A stretch of 64,000 nucleotides of DNA from Acephala macrosclerotiorum. Its lineage: Eukaryota; Ascomycota; Leotiomycetes; Helotiales; Mollisiaceae. This document shows positions 44,707 through 56,386 of this stretch, piece by piece. The stretch is from contig MU119298.1 of assembly GCA_014904845.1 (NCBI GenBank), forward strand, positions 65,289 through 129,288. Direction: 5' to 3'. Position 1 is the first letter of the stretch; every line of letters begins with the position of its first letter. The position numbers and the translations under genes are program-made. Under the pieces are notes generated by a model. It was not told the origin of the DNA. It saw nothing but the letters and a program-made list of their open reading frames with translations, and did not search any database.

Positions 44707-45668
44707 CTTCGCGGTTTATCCAGGACGTACTTCATGAACTCATCGACGACGCTGAGAGAAGATGCAACCAAAATATCAAAATGACCAGCAGTGTAACGAT
44801 ATGTTACAAAGGAAGAACGTAACCACAAAATCGACAGATAGGAAAATGAGATGCGAGGAAGTGAGGGTTCGCGATCACAACTAAGCTGCTCACTATCTCC
44901 CTAGTCTTGTCAGCAATCAACTTGGTGTCAGCTCGTTTCAGTCGCTTATGGTGCGGGACCAGGAAACCCTATCAGGATCTACACTATTTGAGAGGACCTG
45001 GGTACGTGCACAAACCATTTCGGACACTGGATTCTATAATTGGTGCCCTCGGATAGTAGTGGTCCTGTCAAAGTAAAGCTTGAATTTCTCAATATATGTG
45101 GAGATGGACCATCATCATTGGTGATGACTTACGGATACGCGTACTCCCTACAGGCCCTATTAAATGTTAATGCCCCCCAGTGTTTAACTAGATATAGTAA
45201 AACATCGCGATCTCGAACAGGTGATTGGTCTAGCCACCCCTTGGAGACCCTCAGAATTAACATTTAAAAGGCCCCGTGGGTAGTACGGAAGAGAGAATTC
45301 GCTTGGCAGCAGCTCGCGTGGATCAATTAGGGTTGCGCCACTTCAACTTTAAAATGCCGTCGGGATTGGGGTCCAATCAGGAGCCTCACTTCGGCGGAAG
45401 TTCTTAGATCAGACGGGATCAGACGGGTGAAGAACGTTGTTCGTATCAGCCAACCAAAACGACTGGAGTTGATGTGACGTCGAGAAAATGTCCATCACGT
45501 AAGTCTCATGGGGAACCGGACCGAAAGTTCGGAAAAAAGTACATCCTAGAACTCACCGTATTTCTCAGCACCATGAAGCCCGATCGATCCACTTCAACAC
45601 CTCCGTATTTTATCAGTAAGCACGGCCCGCAACACATACCCTTCGTCAAGAATGCTGGCTCTCATTCC
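44707..45668. other. Intergenic region between the two P450 genes
   Basis: It holds the promoter of the first P450 (right of 44706) and the 3' flank of the second. No gene or repeat is recognised. Confidence 0.45.
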
Positions 45669-47509
45669 TCAAGCCCGTCTCAAAGCAACTCTGCAGAAGA
45701 AATTCTTCTGCTTGACAAACCACCGATTCTCAGTCACCAGCGGCTCGTCGGGGTCAACCAACGCAAAATTAAAGTTCCTGATCAACTCAGGAACCACGAG
45801 TGAGATCTCCATGAGGCTAATGTTCTTCCCAAGGCAAGTCCGGGAGCCTAAGCCGAACTAGGAGTACATCAGCATTAATTCCGAAGACGAAGTTCCCACG
45901 TCCAACCTCAAGAGTGGAAAATGCTTACACTCATGAAATACCTCCCCATATAAGAGCTCTGCTCGGAATTCTCTAACCAGCGTTCTGGCCGAAAGGTGCC
46001 GGCATCGCTCCCGAACACGGATGTGTTGTTGTGTGCTACCCATGCATTGACGCCGACGATTGTGCCTCCGGGGAAGAATCGTCCTGCAATCGTTGCGCCT
46101 TGCTCTGGGACGACTCGAGCTAAAGGAAGACCCGTTGCTGGATGCATGCGAAGACCTTCTTTGATACATGCTTGGAGGTATGGAAGAGATTGTGTCTCAG
46201 CGAAGGTTGGCGGTGATGAGAGCTTGTTGGATGTGATAGCTTGGTCGATTTCCTCTGTGAGCTGGAGATTCTAGAATCAGCTTGACTTTCTCATCTCCAT
46301 CTGCGAGGATGGAATCCTCAGACACACCTTGGACATGGCCACCGGTGTCTTGATCAAGTGATAAAATATCCCAGCCAAACTAATAGACGTCGTATCGGAT
46401 CCAGCTCCAATATTCGCCATGCAGGTCCCGAACACCGCCGACATGGGGAATTCCTGAGGTCTCTCATTATGCATGCGTAGTGCCTTTGTCAAGAAGTCTT
46501 GCTCTGATCCTTCTTCCAGCTTGTTCAATTTGAGCTGATCCAATCGCTCCGTGATTTGCTTGGAAGTGAAATCTCGAAGTGCTGACGCTCCCGAGCTTCC
46601 TAGCTTTTGAAATATGTGGTACAGGAATGGATGAAACTCGGAGAAGATACCAACGTGAGTGAGGTATTGGAGATAGGCGTGTAGTGCGGCGAGGAGACCC
46701 CATTTATCTTTTCCTTCATCGAGAAATCCAAATCGTTTGTTCAGCTGCTTTTGGTCAGTGTGGTTGTGCAGATAGCATGAGTGCATCTTGCCGTTATAAG
46801 TCCAATAGTGTCGAAAGCAAAGCATTGGAACCAGTGTTGCAGGTCAATAGGTTGGTCGATTTGCGATCTTGCTGACTGCGAGAATTTTTCCACTAAAATG
46901 CTGCTGCACTCGTGTACTTGAGGCTCCATGAAGGTAAGATTGGTCATGGAATAAAGCGCGGCAACCTTTCTGCGATTCTGTGAGTGTGTCTTGGGGTCTC
47001 GGTCGGTGAAGAGGCCTTGGGTATGCGGATCGGGACCGCCACTGGCGAAGTACCAAGGTGCCTAGTGGAAGAAGATTAATTCAATATACGAAAGGAATTT
47101 GGAACTCAAGATAGAGTTTGTCACCTTGATGAATCCTACTCCATGGCTATATATAATTTTTACTGCCTCCGCATCGTCGATGGAGTATTCATTCGGCGCG
47201 ATGCGGACGATTGGACCTGAACCATTTGTCAATCAATAGACGTCTTTGAAGGATTTGGGACAGAGAAGAGTACACAGACGTATCCGTACCATGTTTCTTG
47301 TGAAGTGCAATATTGGCCTGCTCGAAATCCCCATTCCAGACGCTCTTGAGATACCATAGGCGAGAGAACCTTGCTAGGAGAGGACCCTGTACAGATCTTA
47401 AGGGAGAAATAACCGCAGGAATGGCATAGTAGAAAACAAAGACCAGAAGGAGGAAGTAAGCCGCCGCGATCAGAGTTATAGAGCCGACGATGGAATCTCG
47501 AAGAGACAT
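45669..47509 (-). CDS. Cytochrome P450, second of a pair (pisatin-demethylase-like)
   Basis: Six exons: 47290-47509, 47125-47216, 46792-47061, 46328-46744, 45929-46270 and 45669-45857; 509 aa. The third intron (46745-46791) uses a GC-AG boundary: it starts GCAAGA and ends GCAG, and it is the only way to join GLIT to LNKRFGFLDEG. Motifs: N-terminal membrane helix, PLRSVQGPLLARFSRLW, I-helix IGAGSDTTSIS, K-helix EGLR, FRPERW, and haem loop FGLGSRTCLG right after the last intron. All catalytic motifs are canonical, unlike the neighbour. ER-bound monooxygenase; substrate unknown. Head-to-tail with the P450 at 43010-44706. Confidence 0.92.
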
Positions 47510-48232
47510 GGTGCAAAGACGAAGAAGTCTAGATGAAATAAGACTGGTAAATATCAGGAGTGAAGGTTTTTACATTGCTATCCAATGAAGAAGGGAGTTG
47601 AGATATAGCACGACCGAAGGCTTCGGGATAGTAAACCCGATCACTAGACCAGAGATGCTATGAAGAGTGAAGTACCGGGGGGAATTGGGAACTCGGGGTG
47701 GCAGAATGTGGGGTAACCCCGCAATGTGGGGCCCGGCTGTTACAAGTCTCTTCGACGTCTGCTTCTGAAGGGGTGAACTGGTTTGCTTTCGCAAAGAGGT
47801 CGTGTTTGCTTCCTTGGGGAACTTGAGTTTCAGTCGCGAAGAAGTAGAGAGGGCAAGGGCGGAGCAAATCTTACTGTTGATGCCTGAGGCAGTGAGGCTG
47901 CTAGGAGAATACAAACGGAAAACAAGGCGAGCATGAAACTCGTCGCAGCGCACGATCCTGTACAATTTACAATAAAAGCCTCAAAACTGATTTGTGTCAT
48001 ATCTCGCACAAAAAGGCCTCTAAACCGCCTTTGTCTTCATGAGTCCCATCTCCCTCATCTAGAGCGTCGAACTCATCCCTGGAACGCTAAAACGTCAGTC
48101 CCTTGGATGCGTCACTCACTGATTGGACGACATCGATCTCTGCCCCGCAAAAACTTTTTCAATCAATATAGATTTAAATAAGCAAATTTTGATCTACATC
48201 GTCTATTGGCTCACGAGTCAAAAGTATTTCAA
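47510..48232. other. Intergenic region
   Basis: The P450 promoter side, then the 5' flank of the tRNA gene. Short frames only. Confidence 0.45.
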
Positions 48233-48335
48233 GGCTCAATGGTCTAGTGGTATGATTGTCGCTTCGGGTTTAATCGCCCTCTCTTTGATGAGAGAAGTTT
48301 GTGACAGGTCCCGGGTTCAAATCCCGGTTGAGCCC
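48233..48335 (+). tRNA. tRNA-Pro (CGG anticodon) with intron
   Basis: The acceptor stem GGCTCAA pairs with TTGAGCC, followed by discriminator C, as usual for tRNA-Pro. The D arm contains the A box TGGTCTAGTGG and the T arm the B box GGTTCAAATCC. The anticodon stem is GTCGC/GTGAC with loop TT-CGG-G. An intron of about 31 nt sits after position 37, with its own small hairpin (CTCTC...GAGAG). A T-run at about 48346-48360 serves as the RNA polymerase III terminator. Intron-containing tRNA-Pro genes are also known in yeast. Confidence 0.93.
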
Positions 48336-49074
48336 GTGCATCATCTTTTGGTTCCTTTTAATATTTTGCCTTAAAAAAAAATTACTTGTGGATGTTTTAC
48401 TTTCCCCCTCTTTTTTGCAGGATTAGATTTTTATTTCCTGTGTTGTGAGCGGTAAATTCTAGCCTGTACTTTTGGTGCGCTCGGTACTTATGAGTTAAGC
48501 GAGGTACCGGATGCCGGCTGGGTCATAGCCTTTGTTACTTCCTCTTTTGTCTCCATATGTGCCTTCCGTTCAAGCATTCATCCTGTACTTGCAATACAAT
48601 GTCTTTGTTTTCCTGATACAAACTACTATTATTGCCCCGTTGTAGATTCCTTTTTCATACAATGGCCCGGTAAGTTTCCGCTCATGTTCCGCCCCGCTGC
48701 TAGTCCCGCACTTCCGCTGAATTCTTCACGATGTCCTCCGGGAACTCAAACATCACAACGACAAGTGCCTAGAATTCTTCCTCTAGCCCCCAGGGATATT
48801 GAATACAATCTGGCCCCAGATCTGTAGAATATTGAGATCGATGCTTTACAAAGACGAGGTGGTTACAAGTTTTCAGCTACTACAGCTATTGATATTATGT
48901 TTTTCTTCCAAAGTTACGAATTTCCCAATCTTCCCGATAAGAGGGTGATTTTATATGGAATTACATTGAAGAGGGTAGGGCCCACTAATAAAGATACTCC
49001 TTATAAGATTGCGAATTTCCATAAGTCCGTTACAAATTAAATCATCTCCTACCATCTCGCCAACACAAAATCCT
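48336..49074. other. Intergenic region
   Basis: No gene recognised. T-rich pol III terminator at its left end, then unremarkable sequence. Confidence 0.45.
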
Positions 49075-50529
49075 TCATTTCAAAGCCTCCGTAACATTAG
49101 GCAACAGCCCCTCCACAAATCTCCAAATCAAACTCGAATCATGCGTATGCCAAGTCGCACTAACCCACCACGTCCTCCTCTTCCCCTGCAACCCATATAA
49201 CCTCCCATAAAACCCATCCCTTATATCGTCCGCGTGCACTTGCAACATGAACGGTTTATGATTACTAGTAACCACAAACTCTGGATTCGAAGCCCCTTTC
49301 CCTGGAAACTGCACATTCTTTATTTGGGAGATGATTGAGGATTCGATTTCGGCATCCGTGGTATCGGGATTGGTGGCGAGGTAGAATGCTATTTGGAGGT
49401 TGGGGCTGCGGGTTTGTTCGATGGAGTAGAGAGAGGGGGGAGAGGGGACCGAGAATTCGAGGGAGGGGTCGAGGGCTTGGAGGGAGGTGTTGGAGGGTAT
49501 GCCAGTGTTCTTTAGGATGCTAGTAAAGTACTGCGTGTATTTGAATTTGCTGAAAAGATGCTTCTCACTGTCTGCCAAGTCGAAGGGCGCGAGATTCGAG
49601 AGCGTGGGTTGAATCGCGACGATGAGCTGGGAAGATTTGATGAGCGTGAGCTTTGTGCCTTGTTTGATGACTATCAAGACACTGTCGTGGGACCGTTCGA
49701 CGTTGAGAATTGTGCTATTGTAGAAGACATCTGGGCCTAGCACTGCCTGAGCGGAGAGGTAGAGCAGGCTGTTGTCATGTAGAGCTGTGGTCAGGAAGCC
49801 TGTTTGCAAGTCTGATATGTCGTCTAGTCCGAAAGATTTGAGAAAGTAGAGTGCAGGTGTTTTCCTCTGGTCGCCCACGCCTTGTGTAAATGTCCAAGCG
49901 AAGGGCATCAGCGCACTAAGATTATACTTCTTGGCGAAGTCGATGAATGTGAGTAGCAGATCTTCTGGTACTGGATCTGGGAGGTCGAAGCCATAATCCA
50001 GATAGGGATATTTCGCAACCTGCTGGGCGTATGCACCGAGAGCTCCTACAAAATCTCCTGCGGAAGGTGTGACGAGCTTACCGGTTAGAAAATCTGCAAA
50101 CCTTGGGTCGTGGTTAGCATATTAGCAACGCGATAACCACACTTCAACTTACTCGTCTGTTACACCTGGCACGGCACTTAATGTCGTCGATGATACATTG
50201 AGTCGAGCAAAGTATTTTGTGACCACGTCGAAATGGTGAAATACCTCAACACCGTAGTCGATAGGAATTCCGGTAGCTGGGTCAATATATGTTTGAGTAT
50301 GCCCTCCAAGTCGACCAAGCTGTTCAATCACAGCCACACTCTTTCCGGCATCTTGAAGCTGAATTGCAGAATACGTTCCAGAAGACCCACCCCCAATGAT
50401 GCTCACATCCTTCGTGATGATCTGGTCGACATTGTATTTGTGGCCATTAACTTTACATGATGTTGGCGCTGCAGAAACGAAGAAGGCCGTTGCACTCAGC
50501 GCTATGAAAGGAAGCAGCAAGGCGAGCAT
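49075..50529 (-). CDS. Secreted FAD-dependent oxidoreductase (beta-cyclopiazonate-dehydrogenase-like)
   Basis: Two exons, 50153-50529 and 49075-50101; 467 aa. The intron (GTAAGT ... CTAAC ... CCCAAG) was placed so that TDE joins FADFLTGK in frame. Residues 1-21 are a signal peptide (LLLPFIALSATAFFVSA). The FAD-binding Rossmann motif is VSIIGGGSSGTYSAIQLQDA with VIEQLGRLGGHTQTY (the second GG motif of amine-oxidase-like flavoproteins). The rest has scattered N-glycosylation sites and ends in WHTHDSSLIWRFVEGLLPNV. The family includes CpaO of cyclopiazonic-acid synthesis, but many members have unknown substrates. The nearby P450s suggest a biosynthetic role; the signal peptide suggests it acts in or beyond the secretory route. 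Confidence 0.88.
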
Positions 50530-50918
50530 ATTTCGACTTTGAAGAAGCAATACAAGAGTAGGAGTAAGAGATATCTTAGAGAAAGTTGTGTCAGCGTTCG
50601 AGATGCCCGCCAACTAGGCAGCTCGCTCTTCTTAACGGAAGTGGAAACTAGGAGTCTGCAAGGGACGCTGCATGACTACATCATCCATTAATTCGAGGCT
50701 TATCAGAACGAATGCGGTCGACGCAACTCCTTGCGCGAAGGATAAGAGAAAAGCCCGAAAGGAGAAGACTATGAACGAGATGGGTTCCCCCATGTGCCAC
50801 TCGAGTCTAAGTCCAATCACAATTCCCGTGCTTCAGACGTGGCCGGAACATTGTTCCTTTTGTTCGCTTAGGATGCCAGCTCGACACGTGGTTGATGCTC
50901 ATGGAATTTCCCACGGGT

Positions 50919-50934
50919 TCAGCCCTGAGAACTG
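50919..50934. repeat. Target-site duplication, left copy (16 bp)
   Basis: TCAGCCCTGAGAACTG, repeated exactly at 51649-51664. It brackets a 714-bp LINE fragment. Confidence 0.9.
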
Positions 50935-51648
50935 AGCCTGGATGCAGAAACACGTGGCCGACATGAAGCATCAGTGACGCAAGCGAGAGTACGAGGAAAA
51001 CATGCACGACTCCCACAGGGAATTGGGCATTAAGTACGAGAGATTTGGGATGAGATAGAGGGACACTAGGTTATTTCCTCTCCCTCAGGCCCAAACATGG
51101 GAACTTCGACTATTATCACACGAGGTTCAAACATAACAAACACGTCCGGTGCAGTATATGCCCGGACGGGCCCACGATAATAACACGATACTTTATTACT
51201 TGGGTCGCTGCAAAGAAAAAGGTAGACGTGAGGATTATTGAGGGAAGGGACGATTTACCCCTCTTTTGGTTACCCTAGTATATCGGGAATAAATAACGCA
51301 AAACTATTATAGATAAGAAGAGGTATTTCTTCGCAGACCCAAATAGTATAAATGTCACTTGTTTCCATAAGCGCTTCTTTAGTGAGAAGCGGCTCGAGAC
51401 CGCAAGCACAAGAAAACAAGTTATCTGGGACGGCCAGATCGCGCCACTAAACATACTGAATCGTGACTAAGTAAACAGCACGAGGGGAAACTGTCGAAGT
51501 AAGGACGTAGGCGCTAGTCGGCAAGAAGGGGAGCAAGGGAGCTGTAGGTTGAATATTTCCATTTCGTATCGGAAGCCTAGGGGTCAAACCCTAGGATAGT
51601 CCAATTGCCTAACGGCAGCCGTGGACTATAAACAAATCATCATCATCA
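50935..51648 (+). mobile_element. 5'-truncated LINE (non-LTR retrotransposon)
   Basis: A 714-bp insert between exact 16-bp target-site duplications. It ends with the simple tail AAATCATCATCATCATC, as fungal Tad1-type LINEs do. From about 51110 the plus strand encodes the end of an ORF2 protein: GNFDYYHTRFKH followed by a Cys/His cluster (VRCSICPDG ... ITWVAAK), ending at a TAA near 51470. The frame is broken by a TAG and a TAA around 51280-51300. The 3' region contains two short inverted repeats (CCTAGGG/CCCTAGG and ATAGTCCA/TGGACTAT). The 5' truncation is typical of target-primed reverse transcription. It is a dead copy lying about 400 bp upstream of the oxidoreductase start. Confidence 0.85.
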
Positions 51649-52681
51649 TCAGCCCTGAGAACTGCCAACACTTCATTAGACTGTGAACGCCACATCACTT
51701 GAGAATCTGAACCATCGCCTGTGATCGTAGAAGCAACTACGCATGCATCAGATTGAGCCGAAGGTGAGGATCTCCCCTCCGGACGTCCGTTCTAGCCACG
51801 AATAGGCTTAGAAGCAAGCTTTCGGAATTAAGCATCTCGACCCCAGGTCTCAACGCCTCTGGTTTTTGGGGGGGATCAGTATCATCAGACACTCCCCACT
51901 CTCCAGGACACGGGGATTTCCAGCGCTTCGGCGGACAGAACAGAGTTACCGAAGTTACTGAACCTCCAGACATCGTAAGAAGTATACCATTCGTATCTGG
52001 TGTGGCCAAGAGTCGAGCAAGGTCTGCCGAATTGCTCGAGAACCGTCGTAAGAAATAGTTGAATCGAAATACTCGTCGCCTGTGCTTGCGAATAGATTCG
52101 TGTTGCTCCCACCCAAGTATCTCGAAACCGCGGCAGCTATATTCTTCTCCTAGAGGGCTTTTACCTGTACCCATCCCTTCTCGTCGCATATTTGGTCCAG
52201 CCTCCATCGCGCTTAGCCCACACGGTAGAGGTTGCTCAATCCCTTTACCTCGAAGGTTCGCCGACTAAAGGTTCAAAATGATGGCCAATGTAGCATCGAT
52301 TGCGAGCGCAGGCAAGACTCAATCGAATTCGTCTTCGTGAAGATCAAGGGATCAACGACGAGAACAGCAGGGGATTTCCGGACCCAATGCTCTTCATGAG
52401 TATCTTCTGAGGTTTATGCATGATTAAACTCTGAGTTTTGGACCCTTGCCGGTCTTCGTGCTTGTTGACGTTGGTGTATTCGCGATGAAGAAATGCTCAC
52501 GAGTCGGCTCCGAAGTAAGTTGTGCTGCAGCGATTTCAGCCTTGTGCTCGGCTGAAACTCCCCACAATCATCGTCGCGGGTGGTAGCCTACATTCGGACA
52601 ACACCACACAAAGGAATGCTGATACCCTCATCCCTTGCTTCTAGTCTTTCTCGGTCCTAGAGCCTATATCACACCATCGCG
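51649..52681. other. Intergenic region
   Basis: Starts with the right copy of the LINE target-site duplication (51649-51664). The rest shows no supported gene; frames on the minus strand at 51737-52207 have no family resemblance. The right end holds the promoter of the GNAT/ankyrin gene. Confidence 0.45.
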
Positions 52682-54848
52682 ATGTTGAAGCGAAAGTTCT
52701 CCGCCATTGACGAGGAAGAGGACAGAGCCAGGATGGCTAGAGCTCAAGGTAAATTGATTGCGCCTCTAGACATTGGGATGGAGCAACAAGCATGCTGACT
52801 TCCTTACTTGCAGCAACTAGTTATGATGACGATGCCCCATTCTTCTCCAGCCAGATCAGTTATGGGACACTCCCAGCTCTCTTCAGCCCTGCTGAAGAAG
52901 ACGGAGACGAAGCTGCAAATAGTGCCAGAGACTCCGAGTTCGAGGTAGAAGAGGAAGAATATGTTATTCCTTACACGATGCGCAAATACATTACGACGGA
53001 AGAATGTGCCGAATGGACTCAATTGATTCATATCCGAGCTATGCACAAAGGAAAGGAAATTGGCAGAGCGGATGGACGTTACATTGATCGAGACCAGATA
53101 AGGGAATACTTCTACGAAGCTATGGACGAGCCCTCTGGAGATACGTTGGAGCTAGCGACGGAGTTATTCGATTCTAGGGGCAGATTGAAGTCTGAGCTCA
53201 GAGCTGGAGAAGGGTCGGGCATCTGGGGAAATGAGATGAACACGGGAGGATTTCTGTTCCTGCAGACTATCGAGGTTGGAAAAGAGTGGCAGAAAAGGGG
53301 GATTGGAAGAGATCTTGTCGAGGCTTTCATGCAGAAAGGCCAGAATTGGAAGCCAGACGTGCAATTCGTATTCGCCAAGCCTGGGCAACTCAACGCAGCA
53401 GACACTCGATATGAGCAAGAGAGTATGACGAGGAGAGAAGTCATTGCGGCTATCGTAGTGGCTCGAAAGACGGCGACCGCATTTTGGCGTGCAATTGGGT
53501 ATCGTCGCATTGCAGCCTCGGATTGGTTTGCCACTGCCTTTGATCCTCTCCACCCTGTGCACCAGCTTGCTATTGAAGATGACTACGATATAAAAGATGA
53601 CGCCGTACTTGATAGAGGTCAAGAGCGTGAGCGAGATTTCGACGAACGACTTGGTTTGGTGAACGGGGCTTTGGCGCAGCACGAAGCTATGCTGAAGTCT
53701 CTATACCAGAATAGCGTGGGTGGCGAAGACGATCCATCCGATAGTGAAGAGGAAGAAGTCGATGAGGACGAAGTCGGGGACGAGCGGCCCATTCCAGCGG
53801 AGCGCGAGGAGCTTCGACTTCGTGTCGCGCTCGTGACACTTCCAGACGATCAGTGCCTAGAACTGTGGAAGATGCCTGCTCGTTCACAAGCACTGCTGGA
53901 AGAGGATACCAATGGAAACAACATACTCCATATTGCTGCGATGGCCTGCAAACCCCAGAGTCTAAGTTTCATATTTGGAGACGTCCTCACCGCTAATATG
54001 AAGGCAAGATTCATCTCAGCCGCTAATAACCATGGCGAAACCCCTCTCACCATACTCACAGAAGAGATAGCACGGGGCAGGGATTTTGAGTCTGGTCCCT
54101 TCCATGAAAAAGGCCGTGCTGCTCAGGAATGCCTCGGCATCTGGAGAAAGCAGCAACAGAATGCAGGTATCTGGTAAGTTGTTTCTGTTATCTTGTTTCA
54201 ATTTCAGAGCCCACTGAGGTAACGGCGGTATTCTGGAAAGATACCTCTTGGAACGTATCCGAAGTACCTCCATACTTCTTCATTGGTTCAATCACAGTAT
54301 CTCTTTTCTCAAACTGCATCTCCAGCACTCACATCTTGCATAGCACCTGTGGTGAATGTCTCGAAGGCTTTCTTTCACCGCGAATGAAGTTCGCCCTCAA
54401 GTTGAAAGGTGACCTCATCTACGACATGATGCAAGAGGGAATTGATGGAAGTATTGAGTGGCCTGACACTTGGTTAACCCTCGCCGACGCCAATATACGA
54501 GAACACCTTGGTAGGGATATAGAATTGCGTCATGCGTTTGCCAATGTGTTCCGCAATGTGGCGATCTGTCTGGAAAAGGGAATAGTTCCATATGCTTCGA
54601 ACCTTGTTTCCGAGGGGAAATTTTCTCAACAGTTTCCAACATCTTATTTCTCTGATGCTGGGGGCAAGGTCGAAAGGGTACTGGGCCAATGCTTAGGATA
54701 CGCTCGGGACGAGGAGGGTGATGGGAGCCATTATGACACGTTCCAGGAAGAGATCGATCAGCTTCCCGAGTGCCTTTATGATGGACATTTTGGGCTAGTT
54801 GCCGCCTTGTGTGGTATCCGCCAGGGAGATCTTAATAAGTATGATTAA
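52682..54848 (+). CDS. GNAT-like acetyltransferase with ankyrin region and conserved Cys-containing C-terminus
   Basis: Three exons: 52682-52748, 52814-54166 and 54208-54848; 686 aa. The N-terminal half is GNAT-like, with TIEVGKEWQKRGIGRDLVEA as the acetyl-CoA-binding R/Q-x-x-G-x-G/A motif and AFWRAIGYRRI as the C-terminal GNAT strand. An acidic linker (DPSDSEEEEVDEDEVGDE) leads to degenerate ankyrin repeats (NILHIAAMACKPQSLSFIF, GETPLTILTEEIARG). The end carries CGECLEGFLSPRMKFALK and LPECLYDGHFGLVAALCGIR, a segment I have seen at the end of other fungal ankyrin proteins. The second intron is only 41 nt (GTATCT...TTTCAG). Without it the protein would stop at about 54177 (TAA), losing the last third. 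A further intron between 54260 and 54340 cannot be excluded. Target of the acetyltransferase unknown; no signal peptide. Confidence 0.8.
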
Positions 54849-56386
54849 CCTAGGAAACTTCTGGTGTATAATACTGAAAGCTTGATTCATTGATCACTAC
54901 ATACACACTTTCGCGCATTAGTTAGGTTATACTGCTGCAAAATATGTCAGGGAGCATGTTCGCCAACACCAGCTGCAATGCTTACCGCTTCAATTGTCAG
55001 TCAGAAGTGAGGTGCTAGGAATCTTTTCCCCGTTTGTTGATTGTCAAATCCCGTTTCAAAGAATGGAAAATGGTCGGGTGTTTCTAGTGTAGAGAGAGTG
55101 TTTCAAGTTCCAGATGCTATTTATTCACCCAGGGTGCTCAAATTGAGAGACTTATGCTGCAAGCTCAGGTTGTGGTGAAAACAAACATATGAGGCATGAG
55201 GAAATGAAACGGTTGACGGCGGAAAGATCAATTGATAACAGATAGTCAATTGACGGCTAGAAGGAACTTCCTCAAGCCGCTACCGGGCGCAAAGACTGTA
55301 ACTCAGAGCAGGGAATCTTCGATACTGTTGGCTCGTAAAGACTGCTCATTGGTCAACAGCCTCCTGACTGCCAAATCGAAGCCTACCTTAATTATTTCGG
55401 TGCTGAAACAATGAGCCAAAGACGCCGTTTTATAACTCTTTCTAACCTCAGAAATCACTACCTAATCACGCGACTTCCACCCACGCCCGACCTCCCAAAC
55501 AACCGTGACTCATCCATCTCCCATTCTTTGACATCTCAGCCTCGTCCCCAGCATCCCCGCAGATATAAAATGATCTTTTGTTTTGAATAAGTAATGCAAT
55601 GACGAAAACCGGCTGCTGAGAAGGCCCGAGGAAGGAGAGGACGAAGACGAAGACGAAGACGACGGGTGTAAGTGGTGTCCATTGTGTCGAAGTCGTGAAA
55701 GATGCTGGATGTGAGACTGACATTCTGCAAAGGAGGATAGCTTACTATTTTTGCATGCGCTGATATAAACGGCTGTCAACATATTGTAAACATTCGTCTG
55801 GTGGGGCTGGGCGGCGGATGTTAAGTGTTTTCATGTGTTTCGTCTTGTGATGGCTAGTGGTTGTTAAAGTGATTTGGACATTCACCTTGGTAGAATGTGC
55901 GACTGTCAAGAGCCTTGCTGTAATCGTCTGGTCGTGAAAAACGATTGTCAACAAAGCTCAGACATTAGTCCGAGGAGAATGTACGGCTGCCAATAGCAAT
56001 CCTCTACTCATCCAGTCATGAATAATGGCCGTCAACTTTACTTAGAACTGTCAAAACGTAAAGTGCTCGGTCGAGATACTTCCCAAAGTCTTAAATGCAC
56101 CACGTCATTAACGAGACCCAGATGGAAATAAAGGCCCTAGGGAACGAAACGTTGTGGCAGCTACAACAAGTGTTGCGGATGAATTAATGATCGAAGCGCT
56201 TGGGAGCCCAGTGCTGCGAGAGTTCTTGTATTCACACCAAAACACCTTCGGCTAGCATACCTATAACGTGACTTGAAGAGACTCTACAATATCCCTCATT
56301 GTTTTGTACACTTTGGCCTCCCAAAAGTCCGATTCAGACTCCGATATCCATACTGCATGAGACTCGTAATTCGTATCCCATAAATC
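54849..56386. other. Intergenic region
   Basis: 1.5 kb with only short frames. A GAC/GAA-type microsatellite lies near 55640-55664. No gene is supported. Confidence 0.45.

Noticed and set aside
45474..45861. Plus-strand frames beyond the second P450
   Set aside because: They overlap its last exon on the other strand and show no family.
53112..53682. Two long minus-strand frames within the GNAT/ankyrin gene
   Set aside because: Opposite strand of a conserved exon; no start context or family.
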